Below, piece by piece: positions 1-8,836 of a DNA stretch of 64,000 bases. How positions within the stretch are numbered: the stretch's first letter is position 1; every line of letters starts with the position of its first letter. Source of the DNA: Allosphingosinicella deserti (GTDB lineage Bacteria > Pseudomonadota > Alphaproteobacteria > Sphingomonadales > Sphingomonadaceae); the NCBI RefSeq assembly GCF_003012735.1, contig NZ_PXYI01000010.1:62001-126000 (forward strand). Reading direction: 5' to 3'. The position numbers and the translations under genes were made by a program. The notes beneath the pieces are model-generated. The model made no database searches and was not told the origin of the DNA. It was given only the letters and a program-made list of their open reading frames with translations.

Positions 1-155
1 ATCTGACCATCGTTCCACCGCGTTCGCGGCCCGGCGCCGCGATGCTGCTGCGTGCGGAGATGGACCTGGTTGTGGCGCTCTCCGCCTGCCCCTCTACGAC
101 GTGCAACGACGGTGCGCCGCCGCGGCCGCTGGGCTATGAGGTCGTCGGCGAGTGA
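1..155 (+). CDS. C-terminal end of a DUF1989 (urea carboxylase-associated family) protein, partial
   Basis: Only the last 50 codons are in the window; the gene begins upstream. The frame opens at position 3 and ends with TGA at 153-155. The readable end contains RAEMDLVVALSACPS followed by a proline-rich turn and LGYEV. This matches my memory of the C-terminus of DUF1989 proteins, in which the Cys of the SACP motif is conserved. Family members accompany urea carboxylase and allophanate metabolism in many bacteria, but their biochemical role is not settled. The fragment is short, so the family call rests on one motif block. Confidence 0.6.
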   Translation, partial: LTIVPPRSRPGAAMLLRAEMDLVVALSACPSTTCNDGAPPRPLGYEVVGE

Positions 156-356
156 AGCGAGCGTCCGCGTGTTCGCGTGCACGAGGTTCACCCGAATGGT
201 CATAGAAGTGTAAAGCGGCGCTCGTAGCGCTCGTCCAGGCGGCACCGACGGGCCGCTTCTGCAGCCTGGTCCATGGCAATCCTGCCCCAGCGTGGCATGC
301 AGCGCCCGTGCCGCACGGCAGCGGGCGAGCGGATATCGCATCAAGGAGTAACGGAA

Positions 357-1508
357 ATGAGCGGGAGTTGCAGCAGGGCGCCGGGTATGCGGCCGGGCGT
401 GGCGAGGCGGGTGGCCGCAATGGCCGGAATCGTCCTGCTGGCGCTGGGCGCCGCACCCGCGGGGGCGCAGCAGGCGCGCAACGTCATCGTCTTCCTGGGT
501 GATGCCGGCGGCGTGCCGACGCTCAACGCGGCGGGGATTATGGCGCATGATCGGCCGCAATCCCTGTTCCTCCACACGATGCCCAATGTCGGCCTATCGG
601 ACACCTCGGCGCGCAACCAGTGGGTGACCGATTCCGCCGCCGGCATGACCGCGATCATGACCGGGCAGAAGACCGACAATGCGATGGTGTCGGTTGTGCC
701 GTCGACAGCCGGAGGCGCGCCGACGCCGGTCAAGACGTTGATGGAATATGCGGAGCAGCGCGGCCTTTCCACCGGCATCGTCACCAACATGCCGATCTGG
801 GACGCGACTCCGGCCGCCTGCTACGCGCACGTTCCGGCCCGCAAGGACAAGGACGAGATCTTCCGCCAGCTGCTCGCGCCGCGCTTCGGCGACGGGATCG
901 ACGTGCTGGTCGGCCACGGCCGGGCAGATGCGGTCGCCTCGTTCGCGGCACACGGCACGACGGCGGACAAAGCCTTTGCCGGCGCCGGCTACCGGTTCGG
1001 CAGCGATCCGGCGCTGGTCGGCAGCGGCGGACGCGTTGCCGTCCTTCGCGACGACGAGTTTGCGCCCCTGCCGACGGTGGAGGCGACGATCGCCACGCTC
1101 GCCCGCAATCCCAAGGGCTATTTCCTGATGGTCGAGTGGGACATGCACACCGACGATCCGCACAAGGGGCTTCGGCACGTCGTCGAGATGGACGACATGA
1201 TCCGCCGGATCAGTGCCGTCGCCGGCAAGGATACGTTGATCCTGTTCACCGCGGATCACAGCTTCGGGCTGCGGATGGGCGGCGGCGACCGCAAGAGCCC
1301 GCTTGCGCAGCAATATGCCGCGGAGGCTGCCAAGCCAGAGGTGACGGTCGCCAACAACCAAGTGATTTCGATCGATGACACCCATACGGGCGAGGAGGTG
1401 ATCGCCGCTGCATCGGGCCCGGGCGCCGAGCAGGTCCGGGGCTTCTTCCCCAACACCCGGCTGTTCGACGTCATGCTGTCGGCGCTCGGATGGAAGCGGG
1501 ACGAATAG
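357..1508 (+). CDS. Secreted alkaline phosphatase (PhoA family)
   Basis: A 383-residue phosphomonoesterase of the alkaline phosphatase superfamily, predicted to act in the periplasm. The start at 357 is chosen because AAGGAG lies at 343-348. Residues 1-37 form a signal peptide: an arginine-containing n-region, a hydrophobic core and an AGA-Q cleavage site. Visible active-site blocks are NVIVFLGDAGG (metal Asp49), VTDSAAG (nucleophile candidate Ser93), FTADHSFG (Asp300/His301) and DTHTGEEV (His343). The E. coli-type IDxxxH block appears here in a modified form around MVEWDMHTDD (residues 258-266), so this is a divergent subfamily. No clear Pho box is visible in the 200 bases upstream. Confidence 0.88.
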   Translation: MSGSCSRAPGMRPGVARRVAAMAGIVLLALGAAPAGAQQARNVIVFLGDAGGVPTLNAAGIMAHDRPQSLFLHTMPNVGLSDTSARNQWVTDSAAGMTAIMTGQKTDNAMVSVVPSTAGGAPTPVKTLMEYAEQRGLSTGIVTNMPIWDATPAACYAHVPARKDKDEIFRQLLAPRFGDGIDVLVGHGRADAVASFAAHGTTADKAFAGAGYRFGSDPALVGSGGRVAVLRDDEFAPLPTVEATIATLARNPKGYFLMVEWDMHTDDPHKGLRHVVEMDDMIRRISAVAGKDTLILFTADHSFGLRMGGGDRKSPLAQQYAAEAAKPEVTVANNQVISIDDTHTGEEVIAAASGPGAEQVRGFFPNTRLFDVMLSALGWKRDE

Positions 1509-1620
1509 AGATTCGACGGCGCTCCTGCCGTGGAGCGCCGTTGAAATCTTGTGCTCGAACGGCGGCTCCGATCGGGCTAGCCGTTGTTGCGGATGCAATG
1601 ACCCCCGGGGGAGGGACGAT

Positions 1621-1926
1621 ATGGACGGGTGCAGGCACCTCATGACGGTGGCCAAGGTCACGCCGAGCGCGAAGGGGTGCGAGGAGTGCCTCAAGACCGG
1701 CGACTGGTGGGTGCATCTGCGCATCTGCCGTTCGTGCGGCCATGTCGGCTGCTGCGATCAGTCGCCGAACAAGCATGCGACCGCCCATTACCACCACAGT
1801 CGGCACCCGATCATCGAGGGCTATGATCCGCCCGAGGGCTGGGGCTGGTGCTATGTCGACGAGCTGTTCCTCGATCTGGGAAGCGACACGACGCCGCAGC
1901 TCGGGCCGATTCCGCGCTTCTACTGA
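1621..1926 (+). CDS. UBP-type zinc-finger domain protein
   Basis: A 101-residue protein that is almost entirely one zf-UBP domain. Likely zinc ligands are Cys4, His6, Cys20, Cys23, Cys36, Cys39, Cys44, His56 and His62, spaced as in ubiquitin-specific-protease zinc fingers. The start at 1621 follows a GGGGGAGGG Shine-Dalgarno sequence; the longer open frame upstream has none. Bacterial stand-alone UBP fingers are common in proteobacteria and actinobacteria, but their ligand is unknown; the eukaryotic domain binds the free C-terminus of ubiquitin. The gene stands alone between the phosphatase gene and the terminator of the glf fusion. Confidence 0.8.
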   Translation: MDGCRHLMTVAKVTPSAKGCEECLKTGDWWVHLRICRSCGHVGCCDQSPNKHATAHYHHSRHPIIEGYDPPEGWGWCYVDELFLDLGSDTTPQLGPIPRFY

Positions 1927-1990
1927 GCGTTGCGCTGCGGCGCATGCCGACACGCCCGAGGCGGGATCAGCACCAACTGGCTCTCGTGAG

Positions 1991-2026
1991 ACAAAAGAAA
2001 AGGGCCCGCTTTCGCGAGCCCTTTCC
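1991..2026 (-). terminator. Rho-independent terminator of the glf fusion gene
   Basis: Inverted repeat AAAGGGC (1999-2005) and GCCCTTT (2018-2024), with a partly paired interior. On the minus strand it is followed by a T-rich run (complement of 1991-2001). It lies 20 bases beyond the stop of the gene ending at 2047. Confidence 0.75.
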
Positions 2027-2046
2027 TATCGTTCCGGGCGCCCGCC

Positions 2047-4404
2047 TTATTCGGCGGCCTCGGTCCAGATCGTACCCTTGGCTGCAGTAGCGGCCTTCTT
2101 CCTGGCGTCGATCTTGCGGAAGGCGGAGAGCGCCTGTCCGACGACCTGGTCCATATTGTAGTAGCGGTACGTCGCCAGGCGGCCGACGAAGGTGACGTTG
2201 GACGTCGCGTCCGCGAGCGCTTCGTACTTCTTGAACAGCTCCTGATTCTCCGCCCGTGGGATCGGGTAATAAGGATCGCCCTCCGCGCTTGGATATTCGT
2301 AGGTGATGCTGGTCTTGTCATTCTCCTGGCCGGTCAAGTGCTTATACTCGGTGATCCGGGTGTAGGGCACTTGCGGGCTCGGGTAATTGACGACGGCGAC
2401 CGGCTGGAAGTTCTCCTTGTCGAGGATCTTGTGCTCGAAACGGAGGCTCCGATAAGGCAATTTGCCGTAGCGGAAATCGAAGAACTCGTCGATCGGGCCG
2501 GTGAACACGATATGACCGGCGTCGATCTCGCTCATCACGTCCTTATAGTCGGTCGACAGCAGGACATCGATGTTCGGATGCTCGAGCATCCGGTTGAACA
2601 TCGCGGTATAGCCGTGCTTCGGCATGATCTGGTGCTTGTCGCCGAAGTACCGGTCGTCGGTATTGGTGCGGGTGGGGATGCGGGCGGTCACTGCCTTGTC
2701 GAGTCCGCTCGGATCGATGCCCCACTGCTTGCGGGTATAGCCCTGGAAGAAGAGCTCGTAGAGCTCGCGTCCCACGGCGGAGATCACGACGTCCTCGGAG
2801 GTCTTGATCTCCGCGACCGGCTCGGCGCGGGAGGCAAGATAGGCCGCAGCGTCCTCGTCGGTCTTGAGATCGAGATCGAACAGCGCGTTCAAGGTGGTGC
2901 GGTTGATCGGGATCGGCACCAATTTGCCGCGCACCTCGGCGAGCACCTTGTGCTCATAAGGCCGCCAGGCGGTGAACTTGGAGAGATAATCGACGATCTC
3001 GTCCGAATTCGTGTGGAAGATGTGCGGACCATATTGATGGATCAGCACGCCCGCCTGATCGAGATGATCGTAGGCGTTGCCGGCAATATGCGGCCGCTTG
3101 TCGATCACCAGCACCCTGGCATCATGCTGGCTGGCGAGCCGCTCGGCGAGCACCGAGCCGGCAAAGCCCGCGCCGACCACCAGATAGTCGTATTTCTTGC
3201 GGGTGTGCGCCTTGACGATGTTGGGGCCTGCGGTCGGCACCTTGATGGACTCGCGGACGAGACCGGCCATGCGGGCATAGGTCGTGTCCCAGCTGATGTT
3301 GGCCAGCTTCGCATCGACCTGGGCGAGCCACTCGCCGTCGGTGCGCGAAAGCTCAAGCGCCTTCTCGCAGGCGGCAATGAACGCGTTGGTGCCGTCGGCG
3401 ATGAACACCGCGTCGAGATCGCTATAGTGGCGGATGACGTCGGTGATCGGAGTCGACACTACCGGGCGGCCGCCGGCAAGATATTCCGGAGTCTTGGTCG
3501 GCGAGATGAACTTCGTCGATTCGTTGATCGCGAACGGCATCAGGGCGACGTCCCAGCCGCCAAGATAGACGGGAAGCTCGTCATAGGTCTTGCCGCCGAC
3601 ATAATGGATGTTGGCGCGCAGCGGCAGCTCGGCCGGATCGATCTTCACCACAGGGCCGACCATGACGATCGACCATTCGGGGTGACGGTCCGCCACAGCG
3701 GCGATCAGATCGAGATTCATGCGCTCGTCGATGACGCCGTAGAAGCCTAGTCGCGGGCGGCCGATCGGCGCCTGATCGTCGGGGCTCGCATCCATCGCGC
3801 GGGCCTGGGCGAAATGCTTGCGATCGACGCTCGACGGGAAGGGGTGGATATTGGGGTGGCGGTCCTTCTTCGCCTCGTAAAGGCTGTAGCCGCCGGTGAA
3901 GACGACGTCGGCCGCATCGATCAGCTCCTGCTCGAGGGCGAGGAGCTGCGGCGGCGCGAAGCGGAAATTCGCAAGCTCGTCCATGCAATCATAGACGGTG
4001 CAGATCGATTCGACGTGCCGCGAGAAGGGCAGCATCATCGGCGTATAATACCAGCGCACGAACGGGCCCTGCTCGCCGGCGAGATAGCCGTTCAGCAGGG
4101 TCTTCAGCGCAGCGTCGCGTCCAGTTTCGTCGAGCGCTTCGGGCAAGGAAGGCGTGACGACGATGACGCCGGTCTCGGCGCACGTCCGGATACCCAGGGC
4201 CGGTTCGCAGCCCTCGGCGGCGGTTTCGGGTTCTTCCCAATAGATCACACGGCGATCGGCCGCGAATCGACTCATGAGATGCTGAGGTCGCTGAAAGACG
4301 AAGTTCCACCGCAGATGAGAAAAACAGATCAGCGTGTGGGTATCGGCGATCTGGGGCGCGGGCTGGCTCTGCCCCAGTTTGGAGGCGGTGGACAAGGTGA
4401 TCAA
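2047..4404 (-). CDS. glf: Glycosyltransferase / UDP-galactopyranose mutase fusion protein
   Basis: A two-domain protein of about 785 residues. Residues about 20-395 resemble a group-1-type glycosyltransferase, with an FSHLRWNFVFQRPQHLMSR N-terminus and the SPTKTPEYLAGGRPVVS nucleotide-sugar loop. Residues from about 405 on are UDP-galactopyranose mutase, opening with the FAD-binding DYLVVGAGFAGSVLAERLA. The mutase interconverts UDP-Galp and UDP-Galf; the fused transferase could use the product or a related donor in surface-polysaccharide synthesis. The TTG at 4404 is preferred because AAGGGG lies 9 bases before it. An upstream ATG at 4479 would add 25 residues but has no ribosome-binding site. 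Glf is normally about 370-400 residues, so this is a real fusion. It is a single-gene unit with its own terminator. Confidence 0.85.
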   Translation of the reverse strand: MITLSTASKLGQSQPAPQIADTHTLICFSHLRWNFVFQRPQHLMSRFAADRRVIYWEEPETAAEGCEPALGIRTCAETGVIVVTPSLPEALDETGRDAALKTLLNGYLAGEQGPFVRWYYTPMMLPFSRHVESICTVYDCMDELANFRFAPPQLLALEQELIDAADVVFTGGYSLYEAKKDRHPNIHPFPSSVDRKHFAQARAMDASPDDQAPIGRPRLGFYGVIDERMNLDLIAAVADRHPEWSIVMVGPVVKIDPAELPLRANIHYVGGKTYDELPVYLGGWDVALMPFAINESTKFISPTKTPEYLAGGRPVVSTPITDVIRHYSDLDAVFIADGTNAFIAACEKALELSRTDGEWLAQVDAKLANISWDTTYARMAGLVRESIKVPTAGPNIVKAHTRKKYDYLVVGAGFAGSVLAERLASQHDARVLVIDKRPHIAGNAYDHLDQAGVLIHQYGPHIFHTNSDEIVDYLSKFTAWRPYEHKVLAEVRGKLVPIPINRTTLNALFDLDLKTDEDAAAYLASRAEPVAEIKTSEDVVISAVGRELYELFFQGYTRKQWGIDPSGLDKAVTARIPTRTNTDDRYFGDKHQIMPKHGYTAMFNRMLEHPNIDVLLSTDYKDVMSEIDAGHIVFTGPIDEFFDFRYGKLPYRSLRFEHKILDKENFQPVAVVNYPSPQVPYTRITEYKHLTGQENDKTSITYEYPSAEGDPYYPIPRAENQELFKKYEALADATSNVTFVGRLATYRYYNMDQVVGQALSAFRKIDARKKAATAAKGTIWTEAAE

Positions 4405-4547
4405 CGAAGGATTCCCCTTAGTTTCTGGACACCTCGAACAAACGTGCCTCACCCGCAGGAAGTTCCTGCAGTGCAGCATGATTCAAGCTGATTTGGATCA
4501 GGTCTAAGCTGGACTGTTTCGTTACCGTACCCAGATCGGCCGGCGAA

Positions 4548-6611
4548 TCAGGGTTCCTCGAACGCGCTCCTCAACTCGTCCAGCCACGGCTTGGCGGTGC
4601 CGTCGGCGGGCGCCCGCCAATCGCCTCTGGGGCTCAGGCTTCCTCCGGCCGAGACCTTGGGAGAATTGGGGATTGCGGTACGTTTGAACTGGCTGATCTG
4701 GAAGAAGCGGAACAGGAACACCTCCAGCCACTTGCGAATGGTCGGCAGATCGTAGCTGCGCTTCAGCTGATCGGGAAAGCCGACCGGCCACAGGCCGCGT
4801 TCGACATCGCCCCAAGCCTGCCACGCAAGGAAAGCGACCTTGGACGGCGCCTGTCCGGACCGCAGAATGTGGAACAGGAAGAAATCGTGGAGCTCGTAGG
4901 GGCCGATCTTGTCTTCGGTCGACTGCATTTCCTCGTCATCGCCGGCCGGGATCAGCTCCGGTGAAATCTTCGTCATCAGGATCGCGTCGAGGATCCTATT
5001 GGTCTCGTCGTCGAACTGGCCGGTCTTGATTGCCCAGCGGACGAGATACTGGATCAGCGTCTTGGGGACCCCGGCATTGACGCCATAATGGCTCATCTGG
5101 TCGCCGACCCCGTAAGTCGACCAGCCCAGCGCCACTTCCGACAGATCGCCGGTGCCGACGACGAAACCGCTGCGCTGATTGGCGAGGCGGAACAGATAGT
5201 CGGTGCGCAGGCCCGCCTGCACGTTCTCGAAGGTGATGTCGTAAACCGCCTCGCCACGCTCGCCCTTGGCGAAGGGGTGGCCCATGTCGGTCAGCATCTG
5301 CATCGCCGCCGGCCGGATGTCGATCTCCTCGCCGACGATTCCGAGCGCCTTCATCAGCGCCCAGGCATTGGACTTGGTGGTGTCGCCGGTGGCGAAGCCG
5401 GGCATGGTGAAGCCGAGGATCGTCGATCGCGGCAGCTTCAGCGTGTCGCACATCTTGGCGGCTACGATCAGCGCATGGGTGGAATCGAGTCCGCCCGATA
5501 CGCCGATGACGAGATGCTTGCCCGATGTCGTCATGAACCGTTTGGCGAGGCCCTGCACCTGGATGTTGAACGCCTCGTAGCAGTCCTGATCCAGTTGCTC
5601 GATGCGGTTGGGCACGTAGGGGAAGCGACGAAGCAGCCGCTGGAAGCCGACATCTTCCATGCTGGGATGATGGGCGAAGCGGATACGGCGGACCCGTTTT
5701 TCCGGATGGCCGGCGGCGACCGCATTGTCGTTGAAGGTCGGCATCCGCATCCGCTCGAGCCGCAGGCGCTGCACGTCGACGTCCGCGACGCAGAGCTCCG
5801 GTTCCATGTCGAAGCGGTTCGATTCGGCCAGCAGCTCGCCAAGCTCGTAGATCGCGCTCTGGCCGTCCCAGGCGAGATCGGTGGTGCTCTCTCCGGGACC
5901 GGAAGCGGCGTAGACGTAGGCGGCGCAGCAGCGGCTCGCCTGCGAGGCGCACAGCAATTTGCGCTCGTCCGCCTTGCCGATGGTGATGTTGGAGGCGGAA
6001 AGATTGCAGAGGATCAGCGCTCCGGCGAGCGCGCCATGGGTCGAGGGCGGCTGCGGCGCCCAATAATCTTCGCAGATCTCGACGTGGAAAATGAAATCGG
6101 CAAGATCCTCCGCCTCGAACAACAGGTCGGTCCCGAACGGAACGTTGCGGCCGGCCACCTCGATCGAGAGCCCTTCGAGGCCCACGCCGGAGACGAACCA
6201 GCGTTTCTCGTAATATTCGCGGTAATTGGGCAGGAAGCTCTTGGGCACCACGCCGAGGATCTCGCCGCGCGAGACGATCACGGCGCAATTGTAGAGGCGC
6301 CCGTTGCGCCGAAGCGGCGCGCCGATCACCAGCACCGGCGCGAGCGCTGCCGACTCCGCGCAGACGCGCGCGATCCCGGCCTCGACGGCATCCAGAAACG
6401 CCTCCTGGAGATGGAGATCGTCGACCGCGTAGGAGGAGATGTTGAGCTCCGGGAAGACGACGAGATCGCAGCCGCGCGCATCGGCATCCCTGGCGAGGTC
6501 GATCGTCTGGTCGGTGTTGAAGGAGACGTCGCCGGCGGAGCCGGTCGGGCTGGCGGCCGCGGTCCGGACGAAGCCGTGGCGGTGGAGTGCGGCAAAGGCG
6601 GCGTTGGTCAC
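4548..6611 (-). CDS. nadE: Glutamine-dependent NAD+ synthetase
   Basis: A 687-residue two-domain enzyme that makes NAD+ from nicotinic acid adenine dinucleotide, ATP and glutamine. The N-terminal nitrilase-type glutaminase domain shows the catalytic triad: Glu55 (FPELNISSY), Lys124 (VPKSFLPNYREYY) and Cys180 (VEICEDYW). The C-terminal synthetase domain has the ATP pyrophosphatase loop SGGLDS at 372-377. The length fits the long NadE form found in mycobacteria. The GTG start at 6611 overlaps the TGA of the upstream pncC gene (GTGA), so the two are translationally coupled. An open frame continues upstream in this phase but lies over pncC. Confidence 0.93.
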   Translation of the reverse strand: MTNAAFAALHRHGFVRTAAASPTGSAGDVSFNTDQTIDLARDADARGCDLVVFPELNISSYAVDDLHLQEAFLDAVEAGIARVCAESAALAPVLVIGAPLRRNGRLYNCAVIVSRGEILGVVPKSFLPNYREYYEKRWFVSGVGLEGLSIEVAGRNVPFGTDLLFEAEDLADFIFHVEICEDYWAPQPPSTHGALAGALILCNLSASNITIGKADERKLLCASQASRCCAAYVYAASGPGESTTDLAWDGQSAIYELGELLAESNRFDMEPELCVADVDVQRLRLERMRMPTFNDNAVAAGHPEKRVRRIRFAHHPSMEDVGFQRLLRRFPYVPNRIEQLDQDCYEAFNIQVQGLAKRFMTTSGKHLVIGVSGGLDSTHALIVAAKMCDTLKLPRSTILGFTMPGFATGDTTKSNAWALMKALGIVGEEIDIRPAAMQMLTDMGHPFAKGERGEAVYDITFENVQAGLRTDYLFRLANQRSGFVVGTGDLSEVALGWSTYGVGDQMSHYGVNAGVPKTLIQYLVRWAIKTGQFDDETNRILDAILMTKISPELIPAGDDEEMQSTEDKIGPYELHDFFLFHILRSGQAPSKVAFLAWQAWGDVERGLWPVGFPDQLKRSYDLPTIRKWLEVFLFRFFQISQFKRTAIPNSPKVSAGGSLSPRGDWRAPADGTAKPWLDELRSAFEEP

Positions 6612-7108
6612 AGCATCTCCGTCATCATCTCTATGGCTGTCTGCATGCATTTGACGCGTGTAGCACCGCGGCCGCCCGGGCCGAAATGCTCCTCGCGGTG
6701 GAGGGTGGTGCGGCCGGCCCGGGCGCAGCCGAAATGGACGAGGCCCGGCTCGTCGCCGAAATCGGCGAAGCCGGTGATCGAAAGGGCGATATTGGCCCGC
6801 GACCGCGCCAGCGCGCCCTCGGCCATTGCGATCGCGACCTCCTTCGAAACGGCGCCCTTGTCTTCGATCAGATCCAGCGGCACGCCGAGCATCTCGTTCT
6901 TGGCTTCGTTGGTGTAGGTGACGAATCCGCGGTCGAAAGCATGAGCGACGCCCTTCACGTCGGTGAGCAGCGACGCAAGCATCCCGCCGGTGCAGCTTTC
7001 GGCGGTGGCGAACATCAGATCGCGCTCGCACGCCTTGGCCAGCAGCCGGCGGGTGCCTTCCTCGGTCTCGTCCGGCAGCAGCGGAGAGAGGGTTTCGGTG
7101 TCGTTCAA
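6608..7108 (-). CDS. pncC: CinA-family nicotinamide-nucleotide amidohydrolase
   Basis: A 166-residue stand-alone CinA C-terminal domain. The family deamidates nicotinamide mononucleotide to nicotinate mononucleotide, feeding the pyridine-nucleotide cycle. The active-site block TAESCTGG is at residues 35-42, with Ser38 the likely nucleophile. The second conserved block, usually SGIAGPGG, reads ITGFADFG here. The predicted start is TTG at 7108 with GAGG five bases upstream; no better ATG exists before the active site. Its stop overlaps the start of nadE, which performs the last step of the same pathway. Confidence 0.85.
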   Translation of the reverse strand: MNDTETLSPLLPDETEEGTRRLLAKACERDLMFATAESCTGGMLASLLTDVKGVAHAFDRGFVTYTNEAKNEMLGVPLDLIEDKGAVSKEVAIAMAEGALARSRANIALSITGFADFGDEPGLVHFGCARAGRTTLHREEHFGPGGRGATRVKCMQTAIEMMTEML

Positions 7109-7187
7109 GGCATCCTCGCCGGCTCGTTCGGGTCAGGGAACCCGGCGCTCAGCCCGAATGTTCCCAGCGGCAAGGAGGACCCATGAC

Positions 7188-7319
7188 ATGGCCGACAGAC
7201 AGGACGCCACCCGGCTCGGCGAGCAGGTGCTTGCCAGGAGGAACGAGTTGATGCAGCAGGCGCAGGCCGAGGGGCTGCCGTGCGCGCAGCTTGCGACTTT
7301 GACGGAAGTGGAGGTTTGA
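7188..7319 (+). CDS. Small hypothetical protein
   Basis: A 43-residue charged protein (MADRQDATRLGEQVLARRNE at its start) with no membrane segment. I do not recognise it. The start at 7188 is supported by AAGGAGG at 7172-7178. An ATG at 7183 is in another frame. The stop is immediately followed by the next gene at 7322, so the two small genes form one unit. It is divergent from pncC. Confidence 0.6.
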   Translation: MADRQDATRLGEQVLARRNELMQQAQAEGLPCAQLATLTEVEV

Positions 7320-7321
7320 GC

Positions 7322-7639
7322 ATGGCGTGGAGCCGTAATCGTACGATCGTCGGTGTTGCGGCCGCAGCGGCCGCCGGCATCGGTTATTATGCCGTGCAGC
7401 TCGTCCGCAGCCGCGGCGGATTGTCCAACCTGTGGAACGGCAGGCGCCCGCTCCACCGCGCCGGCAGCGCGGCCCTGTCGGGCGACGGTGCCGAGGGCGC
7501 GGTCGGCCATTCGGGCGCCGCGCGCGACGCCGGCGCCGACGCGATGCGGGATCCGCCCGAGCGGTGGAACTCGACCGACGAGACCATCGACGAAACCTTC
7601 CCGGCCAGCGATCCCGCCCCGGCCAAGCACGTCGACTGA
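7322..7639 (+). CDS. Small membrane-anchored protein with a C-terminal ETFPASDP motif
   Basis: A 105-residue protein. Residues 8-27 are a hydrophobic, alanine-rich segment, probably a membrane anchor. The middle is rich in Gly, Ala and Arg. The C-terminus carries WNSTDETIDETFPASDP, a motif I know as a tail shared by many small uncharacterised proteobacterial proteins. Function unknown. It starts two bases after the stop of the preceding small gene and is followed by a strong terminator, so the pair makes a short dicistronic transcript. Confidence 0.65.
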   Translation: MAWSRNRTIVGVAAAAAAGIGYYAVQLVRSRGGLSNLWNGRRPLHRAGSAALSGDGAEGAVGHSGAARDAGADAMRDPPERWNSTDETIDETFPASDPAPAKHVD

Positions 7640-7675
7640 CTGGGGCGGACGCCTCGATACTGAAGGGTTGAACGA

Positions 7676-7708
7676 GCCTCCGCCGCTATCCGCGGCGGAG
7701 GCTTTTTC
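7676..7708 (+). terminator. Strong rho-independent terminator
   Basis: A perfect 11-bp stem, GCCTCCGCCGC (7676-7686) with GCGGCGGAGGC (7692-7702), a five-base loop and five T residues at 7703-7707. It ends the two-gene unit 7188-7639. Confidence 0.9.
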
Positions 7709-7748
7709 CTGTGCGCGGGACGCGGTAGAATTTTCGCGCCGCGGGCGG

Positions 7749-8762
7749 TCAGTAAGCGCGCGAAATCGCGAACTCCACCGCTTCGACGAGCGCCGCCTTG
7801 GCGCTTCCGTTCGGGAATGGGCCGAGCACGTCGATCGCGCGCTGGCCATATGTGCGGGCGCGCGCGATGCTATCGTCGATGGCGCGGTGGCGGCGCAGCA
7901 GGGAGGTCGCTTCAGCGAGATCCTCGTCGCTGGTGCGGCTCCCTTCCATCGCCTGCCGCCAGAACAGCCGCTCGGCTTCGTCGCCGCGCGCATAAGCGAG
8001 GATGACGGGCAGGGTGACCTTGCCGTCGCGGAAATCGTCGCCGACGCCCTTGCCCATCGTCTCCGCGTCCGAAACATAGTCGATCGCGTCGTCGATCAGC
8101 TGGAATGCGATGCCGAGATTGCGCCCGTAACTGTCGAGCGCCTGCTCGACGGCATCGTCGCGCTCGGCAACGACGGCGGCGATCCGGCAGGCCGCGGCGA
8201 ACAAGGCCGCCGTCTTGGCGCTGATGATGTCGAGATAATGATCCTCGGTGGTCTCGACGCGGCGCTGCGCGGTGAGCTGGTTGACCTCACCTTCGGCGAT
8301 CACGTTGGAGGCGCGCGACAGGATCCGCAGCACCTTGAGGCTGCCATCCTCCACCATCAGCTCGAAGCTTCGGGAGAACAGGAAGTCGCCGACGAGAACG
8401 CTCGCCGGATTGCCCCAGATGATGTTGGCGGTGCGCCGGCCGCGGCGCAGGCCCGATCCGTCGACGACATCGTCGTGGAGCAGGGTCGCGGTGTGGATGA
8501 ACTCCACCGCCGCGGCGAGCTTGTGATGACGGGCGCCGCCATAATCGAGCAGCCGCGCGCAGGCGAGGGTCAGCATCGGCCGCATCCGCTTGCCGCCGCC
8601 GGCGATCAGATGGCCGGCAAGCTCGGGGATGAGGGAGACGTCGCTCTGCATCCTATCGAGGATGACGCTGTTGACGTGATGGAGGTCCGCGGCGACGAGC
8701 TGGATCATCGGATCGAGCGACGGGGCGCGTGCGGAACCGATGGGATGGACGGTGGCGCTCAC
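7749..8762 (-). CDS. ispB: All-trans polyprenyl diphosphate synthase
   Basis: A 337-residue trans-isoprenyl diphosphate synthase. The first aspartate-rich motif DDVVD is at residues 97-101 and the second, DDAID, at 224-228; both bind magnesium-diphosphate. GGGKRMRP (55-62) is the conserved substrate block. The family extends farnesyl diphosphate with IPP to make the quinone side chain, which is decaprenyl (Q-10) in sphingomonads. The exact chain length cannot be read from the sequence. Start is GTG at 8762. It is a single gene, convergent with the small-protein pair. Confidence 0.9.
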   Translation of the reverse strand: MSATVHPIGSARAPSLDPMIQLVAADLHHVNSVILDRMQSDVSLIPELAGHLIAGGGKRMRPMLTLACARLLDYGGARHHKLAAAVEFIHTATLLHDDVVDGSGLRRGRRTANIIWGNPASVLVGDFLFSRSFELMVEDGSLKVLRILSRASNVIAEGEVNQLTAQRRVETTEDHYLDIISAKTAALFAAACRIAAVVAERDDAVEQALDSYGRNLGIAFQLIDDAIDYVSDAETMGKGVGDDFRDGKVTLPVILAYARGDEAERLFWRQAMEGSRTSDEDLAEATSLLRRHRAIDDSIARARTYGQRAIDVLGPFPNGSAKAALVEAVEFAISRAY

Positions 8763-8836
8763 GCGCGCGATGTGCGCGCTGGCTTTGCAAAAGGCAAGAC
8801 CGGTGGGCCGAAAGTCGGGCCGCGACGGACGAGCCG

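Noticed and set aside
156-356. Pho box upstream of the alkaline phosphatase gene
   Set aside because: No pair of CTGTCAT-like heptamers at the right spacing could be found; GGTCATAGAAGTGTAA is too weak a match.
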